A program made the translations under genes and the position numbers. Under the pieces are notes generated by a model that was not told the DNA's origin, ran no database searches, and was given only the letters and a program-made list of their open reading frames with translations. From the NCBI GenBank assembly GCA_016838895.1, contig JAEKNU010000002.1:1-64000 (forward strand): 64,000 bases of DNA, in the 5' to 3' direction. Within the stretch, counting starts at the first letter, position 1; every line of letters begins with the position of its first letter. Shown here piece by piece: positions 52,891 to 62,650 of this stretch. The stretch is from Chloroflexota bacterium. GTDB taxonomy: Bacteria > Chloroflexota > Anaerolineae > Anaerolineales > Anaerolineaceae.

Positions 52891-52919
52891 ATTTTACTGT
52901 ATGATTTTAATTGTGTCAA
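52891..52919 (-). promoter_or_regulatory. marR-pump promoter
   Basis: Minus strand TTGACA (52914-52919), 17-bp spacer, TAAAAT (52891-52896); start predicted near 52884. Confidence 0.65.
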
Positions 52920-52983
52920 AATTAATTAAATCAAAAAGGTTGCCATTATAAAATGACAACCTGATCATTGAGACGGTTCTGAA

Positions 52984-55317
52984 TCAGTCAATCAGATTGG
53001 TGGTTAGCATCAGAGTGGCTTCCATAATTTCATGTTCCAGACCAAAAATTTCAATGATATCATCTACCAATATTTTTGTATTTCCATGCGGAATAATTAC
53101 TTTGTCCTTTCTTTGAATGTTGACGATGATGATATCAGGAGGAAATGTCATTTCCTGAATCATTTTACCAATAACTGCGGCACTGGCCGGAATTGTAATA
53201 ATTGCATGGCGTGCTTCCTGGCTTGTTTCCTTATTTTCTAATGTTGAAACAATGGTGGTCAGATTGGCATGAAGTGAGCTATGGCATTCATGGGTCGTAA
53301 ATGCAGTCACCTTATCACCGGCCTGTAAAACGGTAAAACCATCAGCAATGTGCAGTTTACGTCCCCTGCGTATGGAAACAATTAAGCAACTTTCAGGTAA
53401 GCGTAATTGGCGAACTTGTTTGCCAATTACCGAGGAATTTTTTGGAATTTCTATTTCACTAAAATTGGCATCATTCAATTTGCCTAATTGCAATGTTTCC
53501 ATTTTGTGTTGTTTTTGTGCGCGTTTGGCTATCGCATGATTATAAGCACGAATGATATCCCGCTCGTATATAATGCCGACAAGCTGGCGTGACCCTGGAC
53601 CTTCAACCACAGGTAAACGGCTGATATTACGGCTGCCGATGCGCTTAAGGGCTTTCCACATCGGCTCATCCGGATATGCAACCAATAAACCTTGTTTTGT
53701 GGCAATATCAATAACGGTTAACTCCTCAATGGGGCCATTCAAAAGTGCTTGATCCAGATCCGTTATACTGACCATGCCTATCAACTGGTTTTCCGGATTC
53801 ATAACAGCAAATCCATGATGATGCGAGGTGCTAAAAATTTCACTTAATTCAATCAAACTCATTTCCGGATTTACCGTTTCAAAAGAGGTGGTCATAATCT
53901 CCTGAACAGAAACCCCTTGCATTACATCAATGTCCTGACCTGCTTCAAGGTGAATGCCGCGGCGGCTGAGCTTCAGGGTATAGATAGAATCTTTATCGAT
54001 AATGCGGGATACCAGGGTACTGATTACCGTCGTTAGCATTAACGGCAAAATAATATGGTAATCACCAGTCATCTCAAAGAGGATCAGAATAGCAGTAATC
54101 GGTGCGTGGGCAGAGCCGCTGAAAAAGGCTGCCATACCAACCAACGCATATGCCCCGGAAGGAGCGGTAATATCCGGGAAGAATTGATTGGCAACCATAC
54201 CGAATAAACCACCCAGCATTGCACCCATGAATAATGACGGCGCAAAAACGCCCCCGGAATTCCCGGAACCGAGTGTGAAAACAGTGGCTAACAATTTAAG
54301 TACGAATAATAGAATCAGGAATTGAAATGCGATGTTTCCAAAAAGCACGTCTGTTATGGTCTCATAACCGACACCAAAAACACGCGGAAAACCGTCAATT
54401 TTAATTGATATGATACCCAAAATCCCCAGCAATAAACCGCCAATGGCCGGTTTCGTATATTCAGGCAGAAAATGCATATTGTCGAAAAGGTCTTCAACAA
54501 AATAAAGTAAGCGGTTATACCCAACGGAAGCAACAGCCAATAGGATACCCATAATGGCGTATAATCCCAATTCCCAGGGGTTTACCAATGTATATTGGGG
54601 GACAATGAAAGCGGCATTATTGCCCTCAAAAATATTGGAGATTACATCTGCTGTAACTGCAGAAATAACCACGGCACCGAAATTAACTGTGTTCAAACGG
54701 CCCAGAACAACTTCAATGGCAAAAATAGCACCTGCAATCGGGGCATTAAAAATTGCAGCAATACCTCCACCTGCGCCGCAGGCAACCAGATTACGCACCT
54801 GCTCATCGGAAAGCTTTAACCATTGTCCAATAGTGGAACCAATCGCTGAGCCAATTTGGGCAATTGGACCTTCACTACCGGCAGAACCACCGGTGCCAAT
54901 ACAAATAGCTGAGGTGATTGCTTTTACAAAAGCAACACGTGGGCGGATTTTACCACCCCGCAACGCAACGGCTTCCATAACTTCAGGAACGCCATGCCCT
55001 TTGGCTTCTCTCGCAAAACGGTAAATAATGGGACCAACAATTAAACCGCCAAGTGCGGGGATAATCAGTAAATGGTAGGGGGCGATTGGCGCGAGCAGTC
55101 CGCCGATATCGCTATATGCTAAATTCTGGAAGAAATGAATCAACCAACGGAATGCAACAGCGCCTAAACCGGCACCGATGCCTACCAACAACGCTGTTAG
55201 TATGATTAGAACTGATTCGGATGCAGGTTGTCGCTCAAACCAGTTGAGTAGTTTGCGCTGGAAAGTCTGTTTTTTTGTTTCGTCTTCAACAGGAAGGACA
55301 ATTTGTGATACTGACAA
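52984..55317 (-). CDS. CLC-family chloride channel with CBS and RCK_C domains
   Basis: A 777-aa CLC protein. TTG at 55317 is chosen because AAGGAG lies 6 bp upstream; the longer frame adds 42 unlikely residues. The CLC core spans ~30-440: GHGVP near 108, gating glutamate E149 in GSEGP, GNSGGVFAPS (GxFxP). The position of the E. coli proton glutamate E203 is V203 (IEVV), as in channels rather than Cl-/H+ antiporters. A CBS pair (about 460-580) and two RCK_C/TrkA_C domains (about 610-680 and 705-770) follow, so gating by nucleotides or ions is likely. Divergent from the YdcF gene. Confidence 0.9.
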   Translation of the reverse strand: MSVSQIVLPVEDETKKQTFQRKLLNWFERQPASESVLIILTALLVGIGAGLGAVAFRWLIHFFQNLAYSDIGGLLAPIAPYHLLIIPALGGLIVGPIIYRFAREAKGHGVPEVMEAVALRGGKIRPRVAFVKAITSAICIGTGGSAGSEGPIAQIGSAIGSTIGQWLKLSDEQVRNLVACGAGGGIAAIFNAPIAGAIFAIEVVLGRLNTVNFGAVVISAVTADVISNIFEGNNAAFIVPQYTLVNPWELGLYAIMGILLAVASVGYNRLLYFVEDLFDNMHFLPEYTKPAIGGLLLGILGIISIKIDGFPRVFGVGYETITDVLFGNIAFQFLILLFVLKLLATVFTLGSGNSGGVFAPSLFMGAMLGGLFGMVANQFFPDITAPSGAYALVGMAAFFSGSAHAPITAILILFEMTGDYHIILPLMLTTVISTLVSRIIDKDSIYTLKLSRRGIHLEAGQDIDVMQGVSVQEIMTTSFETVNPEMSLIELSEIFSTSHHHGFAVMNPENQLIGMVSITDLDQALLNGPIEELTVIDIATKQGLLVAYPDEPMWKALKRIGSRNISRLPVVEGPGSRQLVGIIYERDIIRAYNHAIAKRAQKQHKMETLQLGKLNDANFSEIEIPKNSSVIGKQVRQLRLPESCLIVSIRRGRKLHIADGFTVLQAGDKVTAFTTHECHSSLHANLTTIVSTLENKETSQEARHAIITIPASAAVIGKMIQEMTFPPDIIIVNIQRKDKVIIPHGNTKILVDDIIEIFGLEHEIMEATLMLTTNLID

Positions 55318-55532
55318 AATAAGCTCCTTAACGATCTTGCCATCAAGGATATCAGCGATGCTGGTATGGATGATACAAGGGAATAAAGCACAAGTATACC
55401 ACGCAAAACGGCATGCGTATAACCGAATTTTTCGAATACCCATCTGTTAATTGCTATTGATTAATAGGAATGCAGATGATAGCATTGAATAGTCCAGACG
55501 GGGATAGAAAATGGTTTTAAAAAAGGTGAAAT

Positions 55533-56327
55533 ATGTTTGTTTTTCTTTCAAAAGTACTTCCACTGTTTGTGTATCCAGTGGGCTTGTTGACGATTCTGAT
55601 TTCCCTGGTTTTGATCTTTGGGAAACGAGAAAATTTCAGGCGATTTGTTTTAATTGTTGCATTATTACTATTGCTGGTCAGCGGCAATAAATGGTTGGCA
55701 ACATCCGTTGCACATTCGCTGGAGTGGCGATATTTACCATTTGAAGAAGTACCGGAAGCTGAAGCAATAGTTGTGTTAGGTGGGGCAACATTAGCACAGG
55801 ATTATCCACGTAGCAATGTCGAATTAAATGGTGCTGCGGATCGGGTGTTACATACAGCAGATTTATATTTAGCAGGCAAAGCACCGCTAATTATCTCCAG
55901 TGGGGGTAGTATTGACTGGCAGCAGATTGGCGATAGTACGCCTGCAAAAGAAATGGCGGATTTGCTGGTCAGGTTTGGCGTTCCGCAAGAGGCAATTGTT
56001 TTGCAAACCCAATCCTATAATACGCATGAGGATGCAGTTTACTCAGCCGAACTGCTCAATGAAATGGGTATCAAGCGCATCATCCTGGTAACCTCTGCTT
56101 TACATATGCCAAGGTCGGTGGCATTATTTGTTCATGAAGGGTTTGAGGTGATCCCAGCGCCAACGGATTATCGGGTAACACAATCGGATTGGGAAGCATT
56201 ATGGCAGGTAAAATTTCCGAACACACTCATAAATATGATCCCCTCTGAGAGTAACATCTCTGATTTGACAACAGCATTAAAGGAATATATTGGCATAATG
56301 GTATATCGTTTACGGGGTTGGTTATAA
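55533..56327 (+). CDS. YdcF/SanA/ElyC-family (DUF218) membrane protein
   Basis: A 264-aa protein with two N-terminal helices (about 8-28 and 35-55) and an extracytoplasmic DUF218 domain (EAEAIVVLGGATL near 76, GAADRVLHTADLYLAGKAPLIISSGG, TYNTHEDAV-like SYNTHEDAVYSAELL, RIILVTSALHMPRSVALF). ElyC/YdcF proteins are linked to envelope or peptidoglycan-precursor homeostasis; the reaction is not known. AAAGGTG precedes the ATG. Confidence 0.9.
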   Translation: MFVFLSKVLPLFVYPVGLLTILISLVLIFGKRENFRRFVLIVALLLLLVSGNKWLATSVAHSLEWRYLPFEEVPEAEAIVVLGGATLAQDYPRSNVELNGAADRVLHTADLYLAGKAPLIISSGGSIDWQQIGDSTPAKEMADLLVRFGVPQEAIVLQTQSYNTHEDAVYSAELLNEMGIKRIILVTSALHMPRSVALFVHEGFEVIPAPTDYRVTQSDWEALWQVKFPNTLINMIPSESNISDLTTALKEYIGIMVYRLRGWL

Positions 56328-56391
56328 AAATCAGCTAAAATAGTTCTTTTTGCATAGCAATTAAATAGCTTCTCAATTTATAATCGGATTA

Positions 56392-56835
56392 ATGAAAGAT
56401 AAGGTAATTTCATTTTTCCGATATTTTGCTATCATGATGGTTTGTTGTACAGCCATGATATTGATGTCTGCATGCTCATCTGCAAAGGATCCGTTAACTT
56501 TTCAGCCTGAATTGTTTACCCAAAAAAACAATATTAATGAAGAGTGTATTCTACTGGTGGATGATGTGCTGGTTAGCTTTCTTGACAGTAACTCAAATAA
56601 TGCAAATATTCGCGTATCGGGTGTGATGAATCAGTATTGTTCAAATCTTCAGGTTGGCATGGATGCTCCGGATATCGGCAAAAATATTGCTATTGCGGTT
56701 GCTGCTACAACCACTAATGCAGCAGGGTTAAGTGATCGGCCATTTGAAGTTGAACTGAATGCAAAATCATTGCGTTTTGGGAATTACACTGTTTGGGTAA
56801 ATGGTGAAGCTGAAACTATTTTTTCAATTGATTAG
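56392..56835 (+). CDS. Small lipoprotein of unknown function
   Basis: A 147-aa lipoprotein with signal peptide and lipobox LMSAC (near C28). The mature part (about 29-147) is predicted beta-rich (IRVSGVMNQYCSNLQVGMDAP ... FGNYTVWVNGEAETIFSID) and looks like an Ig-like or inhibitor-type sandwich; I recognise no family. No clear ribosome site. Follows the YdcF gene by 64 bp. Confidence 0.7.
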   Translation: MKDKVISFFRYFAIMMVCCTAMILMSACSSAKDPLTFQPELFTQKNNINEECILLVDDVLVSFLDSNSNNANIRVSGVMNQYCSNLQVGMDAPDIGKNIAIAVAATTTNAAGLSDRPFEVELNAKSLRFGNYTVWVNGEAETIFSID

Positions 56836-56950
56836 TTCTTTTTATAGAAGATTAATTTCATCTTTATTGCCATGAATCACATTAATCCATACGATTAATC
56901 CAATATATAAATACTGCACAGATGGAATAACACACTGAAAGGAGAACTTG

Positions 56951-57646
56951 ATGCCGTTTAGGGATATCCCTGCGAGAGAATTGGAGGCATTCCGTGATTA
57001 TATGCGTGTGTATCGAAAAGATACTGTTATTCTCAAAGAAAATGAAATTGATGAGGATGGCTTGTTTTTGTTACGTACCGGCAGGGTGAAGGTATTTAAG
57101 GAAAACCATTTTATGGCGGATATTGAGGCACTAAATTTCTTTGGTGAAATGGCTATTGTTAATGGTGGTCCGAGAAGCGCCACGATTGTTACCAGTTCCC
57201 CAACAGCAGTGGTTTATCATTTTCAGAAACCTGATTTGCAAATTATTTTATCTGAGCCCTCATGGGGGATATTATTGTTTCGACGATTTTCGCAGAATTT
57301 ATCAAATTTGAATGAGGAATTGGTTCAGCTTCGTAATGATAATGAACAGTTATCAAGTCGCAATGAATCTTTACTCAACCATACCGTTAAAATATTTAGT
57401 TTGTTGACTGAGGTACAACAGGATATTGCCTTGGATGTGGTTGTGACAGCCAGAGAGTGGCAATACTTAAACGCTTTGGCAGAAGTAACCAATGAACTAC
57501 TGCGCACTCGGCTGCCAGAAGTTGCCAATAAAATCGATTTCATTGATGATGATTTTTGGAAACAATTAAAAAATGATGATATTCTTCCAGATTATTTGAG
57601 AGATTTTATACAAAAGGCACGGAAAAAAAGACAAACAGGCTCCTGA
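56951..57646 (+). CDS. cNMP-binding-domain protein with coiled coil
   Basis: A 231-aa cytoplasmic protein from the ATG at 56951, with GGAG 6-7 bp upstream. Residues ~5-115 are a Crp-type cyclic-nucleotide-binding beta-roll (FFGEMAIVNGGPRSATI, which has the Arg-Ser-Ala phosphate loop). A heptad segment (about 118-145, LNEELVQLRNDNEQLSSRNESLL) and a helical tail follow. There is no helix-turn-helix, so it is not a Crp-type regulator. Together with the ATPase-cNMP fusion at 44.7 kb it suggests a cNMP-type signal in this cell. Confidence 0.8.
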   Translation: MPFRDIPARELEAFRDYMRVYRKDTVILKENEIDEDGLFLLRTGRVKVFKENHFMADIEALNFFGEMAIVNGGPRSATIVTSSPTAVVYHFQKPDLQIILSEPSWGILLFRRFSQNLSNLNEELVQLRNDNEQLSSRNESLLNHTVKIFSLLTEVQQDIALDVVVTAREWQYLNALAEVTNELLRTRLPEVANKIDFIDDDFWKQLKNDDILPDYLRDFIQKARKKRQTGS

Positions 57647-57662
57647 GGAACCTGTTTTTTTT
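57633..57662. terminator. Terminator shared by convergent genes
   Basis: AAACAGG (57633-57639) pairs with CCTGTTT (57651-57657) and is followed by Ts on the plus strand; the stem overlaps the cNMP gene stop. A T-run also follows on the minus strand. Confidence 0.85.
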
Positions 57663-59586
57663 ATTCTTTTGTCTGTTTAAATTGCGTGTGGTATAAACTC
57701 GCATACAGACCATTCAGAGCCAGCAGTTCTTTGTGCTTTCCATGTTCAACAATATTGCCATGCTCAATCACCAGGATTTGATCAGCGGCAAGGATTGTGC
57801 TAAGTCGATGGGCGATTACAATGGATGTTCTTCCAAGCATGATTTTATCCAATGCTTGTTGAATAAGTGCCTCTGATTCGCTATCCAGATGGCTGGTGGC
57901 TTCATCCAGAATCAGAATACGTGGATCTTTAAGTATGACACGCGCCAAAGCGATACGTTGTTTTTCCCCACCACTCAGGCGGTAACCTCTTTCACCCACG
58001 ATTGTATCCAGTTTATCCGGCAAATTGAGGATGAATGTCTCAATATTGGCTACCCGTGCTGCCTGCATGATTTCTTCATCACTGGCATTGGGATTTGCAT
58101 AGAGTATATTTGTGCGAATTGTATCGTGGAAAAGAAAACTTTCCTGAGTGACCATACCAATTTGATCCATCAAGGATTCTAATTGGTAATTGCGTAGATC
58201 TTCTCCATCAACATGAATATTGCCGGAGGTTGGATCATAAAGTCGAGGAACCAGATAAGTGAGCGTTGTTTTACCAGCACCACTGGGTCCTACCAGTGCA
58301 ATTAACTCACCGGGTTTTGCAGCAAAGGAAATATCTTCCAAAATCCAATCTGATGGTTTTATCTGCTCTTCGTTTTCTTTATTTTGTTTTTCTTTTGAAA
58401 AGTCAGATAGCACAGCATTGACTGCATCAACCTGTCCAAAGCGCTGAACGTCGCTCAATGAATTACTGGCGTAATCATCATACCTGAAAGAAACATGATC
58501 AAATCTGATTTCACCATTGGCTTGCTTGAAGATAATAGGATCAGGTCTCTCCGTGATTTCAAGAGGCAAGTCAATGATTTCAAAAACACGTTCAAAACTG
58601 ACAATGGAAGTAGCAAATTCAACCGGTGCATTGGATAGTCCCTGCAATGCAATATACAAACTGGACAGATACGAACCGAATGCTACAATTGTACCGATTG
58701 TGAAAACATCCTCAATCACCAAGTAGCCGCCGATACCATAAACAAATGCTGTGCCAATGGCACTTAACAATCCGATGATCATGAAAAATGAAACCCCGGT
58801 TACCGCTCGTTCTATGCCGATATCCCGTACTGTTTCAGCGCGATTTTCAAAGCGAGTTGTTTCTGCTTTTGCCTGCCCAAAAAGTTTTACCAACAATGCA
58901 CCGCCAATATTCAATGTTTCATTGAGTAAGGCATTCATTTTGGCATTGGCATCCATGCCTTTGCGGGCAATATCTCGTAAGCGGGCACCCATTTTACGAG
59001 CAACAAAGATGAAAAGCGGCAGAATAATAATGCTGACAATTGTCAGATGCCATTCCAGGGAAAGCATAACCAGTAATACAGCTACAGCTTGTATGATATT
59101 GGTAATGATGTTGACAATCGTATTACTGATCGCATTTTGTGCACCAACCACATCATTATTCATACGGCTGATTAACTCACCAACTTTTGTGTTGGTAAAA
59201 AAGCGTAAAGACATTTGCTGCAAGCGAGAAAATAAAGACACGCGCAGATCAAATATGACCCCTTCCCCGATCGCTGCATTTAACCGGCGCTGAAAAATGG
59301 TCAATACACCACCTGCCGCCGGAATCAATAACAATGCGCTGGATAGAAAAATCAACCGGGAGATATTTTTGTCAGGTATGGTTTGATCGATTAAATCTCG
59401 CACGACAAGTGGGGTTAATAAGGTTAATCCAGTATTGAAAAGGATTAACGTTAACATTATTATTATTTGTTTCTGATATGGTTTTGCATATGCTAATACC
59501 CGATTTAGTAAAGCTCGGGTTACTTTTGGTTTCTCTTCAGGTGATTGGAGTAAACTGCGCCAGCCACCTCCTCCATGAAAGCCCAT
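57661..59586 (-). CDS. MsbA-like ABC exporter (fused permease-ATPase)
   Basis: A 641-aa half-transporter: six helices (about 35-330), then an ATPase with Walker A GPSGAGKTT (near 448), signature RLSGGEKQRIALARV (near 547) and Walker B ILILDEATSHLD. Between the A-loop FRYDDYA and the SWILEDISF strand there is an extra charged stretch of about 45 residues (SDVQRFG...KQNKENEEQ), longer than usual. AAAGGAAA precedes the ATG. It probably works as a homodimer exporting lipid or drug. The neighbouring chemoreceptor is divergent. Confidence 0.9.
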   Translation of the reverse strand: MGFHGGGGWRSLLQSPEEKPKVTRALLNRVLAYAKPYQKQIIIMLTLILFNTGLTLLTPLVVRDLIDQTIPDKNISRLIFLSSALLLIPAAGGVLTIFQRRLNAAIGEGVIFDLRVSLFSRLQQMSLRFFTNTKVGELISRMNNDVVGAQNAISNTIVNIITNIIQAVAVLLVMLSLEWHLTIVSIIILPLFIFVARKMGARLRDIARKGMDANAKMNALLNETLNIGGALLVKLFGQAKAETTRFENRAETVRDIGIERAVTGVSFFMIIGLLSAIGTAFVYGIGGYLVIEDVFTIGTIVAFGSYLSSLYIALQGLSNAPVEFATSIVSFERVFEIIDLPLEITERPDPIIFKQANGEIRFDHVSFRYDDYASNSLSDVQRFGQVDAVNAVLSDFSKEKQNKENEEQIKPSDWILEDISFAAKPGELIALVGPSGAGKTTLTYLVPRLYDPTSGNIHVDGEDLRNYQLESLMDQIGMVTQESFLFHDTIRTNILYANPNASDEEIMQAARVANIETFILNLPDKLDTIVGERGYRLSGGEKQRIALARVILKDPRILILDEATSHLDSESEALIQQALDKIMLGRTSIVIAHRLSTILAADQILVIEHGNIVEHGKHKELLALNGLYASLYHTQFKQTKE

Positions 59587-59677
59587 AATGATTTCCTTTT
59601 CTAATTAATAATCTATTAATATCGTAAGTATATTGTAAATCATTCGGTACGATTAATCATTAATGTAATATTTTTCG

Positions 59678-59712
59678 TTTTCAGTAGAAAATTACGAGTA
59701 ATTTACTGAAAA
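59678..59712. repeat. Inverted repeat in the divergent promoter region
   Basis: TTTTCAGTA (59678-59686) and TACTGAAAA (59704-59712) form a perfect 9-bp stem, continued by AATTAC/GTAATT after a 3-nt bulge. It lies in a 241-bp AT-rich gap between the ABC exporter and the chemoreceptor; operator or hairpin. Confidence 0.55.
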
Positions 59713-59827
59713 TTAATTAATTTATATGAACAATAATAGGATAAATAGTATATGGAATTGTTTGCTATGGTTTGGAATTCCCTGTACCAATTTAAACAAA
59801 TTAGAGAAGCACTATACATGAGGTAGC

Positions 59828-62209
59828 ATGAAAAAGAAGAAGTTGTCCATTGTTCAATCCCTGAGGGGAATATTAATTTTATTAATGGTTTTACTCGCGA
59901 CATTACCAATGCTGGTAGTTGGATTTATTGGAAGCAGAACAACTGCGAGTGAATTAGCTGCTGTAAAAAGTGAACAACTAAAGGATATTGCGCTAGTACA
60001 AAGTGAAGTAATTCAGGATTGGTTAGATGCTCGTGTAAATGAAGTTACTGCATTTTCAAGAGTTAGTTATATAAAGACAATGAGTTATCAATTAGTTGAA
60101 GCAACGCTCGACCAATATATGCTTGATTACCCATATTACGAAGCATTGAATGTGATTCAACCAAGTGGAGATGTATTGTATAGTACCGAAGGTGCTGTAC
60201 CAAACTTAAAAGATCGAGGATATTTTATTGCGGCGATGAACGGAGAAACTGTAATAACAGATCCACTCATTAGTCGAGTTTCCGGCCATGTTGTTATCTT
60301 TTTTGCTACACCCATTTATGATAAGAATGATGAAGAAATTATTGGAGTAATGCAAGGTTTATCAAATACGGATGATATTACAGCATTAATGAAAATCGCG
60401 TATCCAGGTGAAACAGGTGATGTTTATACGATTAATAATGAGGGGTACTACACTTCAGCTTCCAGATATGATGAGCAGATCCTTGAAGCTGGTTTGGTAG
60501 AAACACGAACTGAAATAGAACTGCTAGCAGAACATATTGCAGCACAAGATGTCATGCAGGGAAATAGTGGAACTGCGGAATATGAGAATGTGCTAGGGGA
60601 TGATGTTGTTGCCGGTTATGCACCGGTTAGTTCCATGGGCTGGGGCGTAATTGTTGAGCAAACCACTGAGGAAGCTTATCGCAGTGTAACCACTTTAGAA
60701 AACATCTTGTTAATTGCTACAATACTTATTATTGTATTTGTCGTATTTCTTTCCATTGCCTTTTCAGCAGGATTAACCAAACCAATTGAATTTTTATCCA
60801 GCGCAGCTGATGCTTTGGCAAATGGTGATATTTTGTTAAATGGCTTGAATCTGGATATGAAAGCCAAGGTTGCCAAACGGCGGGATGAAGTTGGAATGAC
60901 GGCACAGTCCATGGATCGCATGATTGACTATTTCAAAGAGATGACGGATGTTGCCAACCACGTCGCAGATGGAGATTTGACGGATGAAGTCGTTCCAAAA
61001 TCAGAGTATGATGCTTTTGGCAATGCCTTTGCAAAAATGATTACAAATTTGCGGGCATTGATTGGTGAAGTAAAGGAAAATGCGGATGTGGTAACAGATG
61101 CATCCCTTGAATTACGCGGCGTAGCAGAACAAACCGGTATGGCCAGTAATCAGGTAGCAGCCACGATTCAACAGGTTGCCACTGGAACATCAGACCAGGC
61201 AGGGTCAGCCAGTAAAGCAGCAGCCACGGTTCAGAATGTGAGCAATGCCATTGGACAGGTGGGGAAAGGTGTACAGGAACAAACTGTCGCTGTTGAAAAT
61301 GTGAGTGTGGTAACCAGCGAGATTAGTGAGATAATCCAAAAAGTTAGCGAAAATGTGAAAATGGCAACCACAGGTGCTGGAAAAGCCACAGATCTTTCCA
61401 AGAGCGGTGCTGAAACAGTTGAAGAGACCATTAATGGAATGAAAGCCATTCAGGAAAAGGTACGTGTTTCGGCAGAGAAAATCCAGGAAATGGGCAAGAG
61501 ATCAGAAGAGATCGGCGCAATCGTGGAGACTATTCAGGATATTGCTTCACAGACAAATTTACTGGCACTCAACGCAGCCATTGAAGCTGCGCGGGCCGGT
61601 GAACATGGCAAGGGTTTTGCTGTAGTCGCCGATGAAGTGAGAAAGCTGGCGGAACGATCCAGTGTTTCAACCAAGGAAATTGATGATTTGATCACCGGCA
61701 TCCAAAAAACAGTGGCAGAAGCCGTGGTCGCAATGGATGAAGGATCCAGGGAAGTAAAGACCGGCATGGACAAAGCGGGGCAGGCTGGAAATGCACTTGC
61801 AGAAATTCTGAGTTCGGTTGGAGCGGTACATGAAGAAATTATACGTGTGGAGCAGGCAGCAGAAACAATGATGGATTCTTCCAAAACATTGGTAAATTCA
61901 GTTGATATGGTAACCAATGTGATTGATGCCAATCGTTCAGCAGTAGATGAAATGGCGACAATGTCCAATGAGATGACATTATCAATTGAAACGATTGCCA
62001 GTGTGGCAGAAGAGAATAGCGCAGCAGTTGAAGAGGTCAGTGCATCCACTGAGGAATTAAGCGCCCAGGCACAGGAAGTAGCTGGATCAGCGAATTCCAT
62101 GTTGGAAATGGCGGGCAGATTAAAAGAGCTTGTTGCCAGTTTCGTGCTGCTCAAGGAACAGGAATCAACCGAAAATGAAACAGAAGAGCTTGCTGATGAA
62201 TCAGCGTAA
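59828..62209 (+). CDS. Methyl-accepting chemotaxis protein with dCache sensor
   Basis: A 793-aa chemoreceptor. Helix 1 (about 13-35), an extracytoplasmic dCache-type sensor (about 40-280; typical of amino-acid or carboxylate sensing), helix 2 (about 290-310), a HAMP region (about 310-420) and a long signalling coiled coil. The hairpin tip reads [32 protein letters not shown] in the usual place (near 555-590, given here in parts), followed by [21 protein letters not shown] precedes the ATG. No other chemotaxis core gene is near. Confidence 0.92.
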   Translation: MKKKKLSIVQSLRGILILLMVLLATLPMLVVGFIGSRTTASELAAVKSEQLKDIALVQSEVIQDWLDARVNEVTAFSRVSYIKTMSYQLVEATLDQYMLDYPYYEALNVIQPSGDVLYSTEGAVPNLKDRGYFIAAMNGETVITDPLISRVSGHVVIFFATPIYDKNDEEIIGVMQGLSNTDDITALMKIAYPGETGDVYTINNEGYYTSASRYDEQILEAGLVETRTEIELLAEHIAAQDVMQGNSGTAEYENVLGDDVVAGYAPVSSMGWGVIVEQTTEEAYRSVTTLENILLIATILIIVFVVFLSIAFSAGLTKPIEFLSSAADALANGDILLNGLNLDMKAKVAKRRDEVGMTAQSMDRMIDYFKEMTDVANHVADGDLTDEVVPKSEYDAFGNAFAKMITNLRALIGEVKENADVVTDASLELRGVAEQTGMASNQVAATIQQVATGTSDQAGSASKAAATVQNVSNAIGQVGKGVQEQTVAVENVSVVTSEISEIIQKVSENVKMATTGAGKATDLSKSGAETVEETINGMKAIQEKVRVSAEKIQEMGKRSEEIGAIVETIQDIASQTNLLALNAAIEAARAGEHGKGFAVVADEVRKLAERSSVSTKEIDDLITGIQKTVAEAVVAMDEGSREVKTGMDKAGQAGNALAEILSSVGAVHEEIIRVEQAAETMMDSSKTLVNSVDMVTNVIDANRSAVDEMATMSNEMTLSIETIASVAEENSAAVEEVSASTEELSAQAQEVAGSANSMLEMAGRLKELVASFVLLKEQESTENETEELADESA

Positions 62210-62240
62210 GTCTGAATAATCCACAATCCTTCTTTTTAGG

Positions 62241-62270
62241 GACAGCAAATCATTTGTTTGATTTGCTGTC
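62241..62270 (+). terminator. Terminator of the chemoreceptor gene
   Basis: Perfect 12-bp stem GACAGCAAATCA (62241-62252) with TGATTTGCTGTC (62259-62270), 6-nt loop, T-rich but interrupted tail. Confidence 0.75.
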
Positions 62271-62284
62271 TTGCATTTAATAAC

Positions 62285-62312
62285 TTGACAAAGCAGACAG
62301 AAGTAGTACAAT
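62285..62312 (+). promoter_or_regulatory. Copper operon promoter
   Basis: TTGACA (62285-62290), 16-bp spacer, TACAAT (62307-62312), directly followed by the CsoR box. Confidence 0.7.
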
Positions 62313-62324
62313 ATAGATACTCCA

Positions 62325-62343
62325 TACCCCCTGGGTAGGGGTA
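62325..62343. promoter_or_regulatory. CsoR operator
   Basis: TACCCC-N7-GGGGTA, the typical CsoR palindrome, overlapping a smaller TACCC-CCT-GGGTA. It sits at the predicted start of transcription and 15 bp before csoR; Cu(I) would release the repressor. Confidence 0.75.
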
Positions 62344-62357
62344 ATAAAGGAGAAACA

Positions 62358-62630
62358 ATGCACGAACATAAAGATCATATTCATCGATTAAAGATCGCTG
62401 AAGGACATCTACGTGGCATACAGCGCATGATGGACGAAGGTGCATATTGTGTTGATATTATTCAACAAATCAATGCGGTGAAAGCATCGCTTAGTAAAAT
62501 CAGTGTTTCTGTGTTGGACCAACACCTGAAATCCTGCCTTACCACGGCTGTTCGCGGAGATGATCCGAATGAACGTGAGCGTGTGTTGCATGAAATTATT
62601 GATTTATTTGAAACAGCCAATAAAAACTAA
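62358..62630 (+). CDS. csoR: Copper-sensing repressor CsoR
   Basis: A 90-aa all-helical CsoR/RcnR-family repressor. The Cu(I) ligand set is complete: C31 (AYCVDII), H56 and C60 (DQHLKSC), which marks a copper sensor rather than a formaldehyde, nickel or persulfide sensor. AAAGGAG precedes the ATG. It heads the csoR-copZ-copA operon and has a matching operator upstream. Confidence 0.94.
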   Translation: MHEHKDHIHRLKIAEGHLRGIQRMMDEGAYCVDIIQQINAVKASLSKISVSVLDQHLKSCLTTAVRGDDPNERERVLHEIIDLFETANKN

Positions 62631-62650
62631 ATGATTCTTGGAGGAATCTC

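Noticed and set aside
55318-55443. N-terminal 42-residue extension of the CLC protein
   Set aside because: Unlike any CLC N-terminus and lacks a ribosome site; the TTG at 55317 has AAGGAG.
58751-59293. 180-codon plus-strand frame antisense to the MsbA-like exporter
   Set aside because: Shadow frame with no ribosome site; the minus-strand ABC exporter is complete.
61534-62226. 230-codon minus-strand frame antisense to the chemoreceptor
   Set aside because: Ser/Ala/Thr-rich shadow of the coiled-coil coding region; the plus-strand chemoreceptor explains the sequence.
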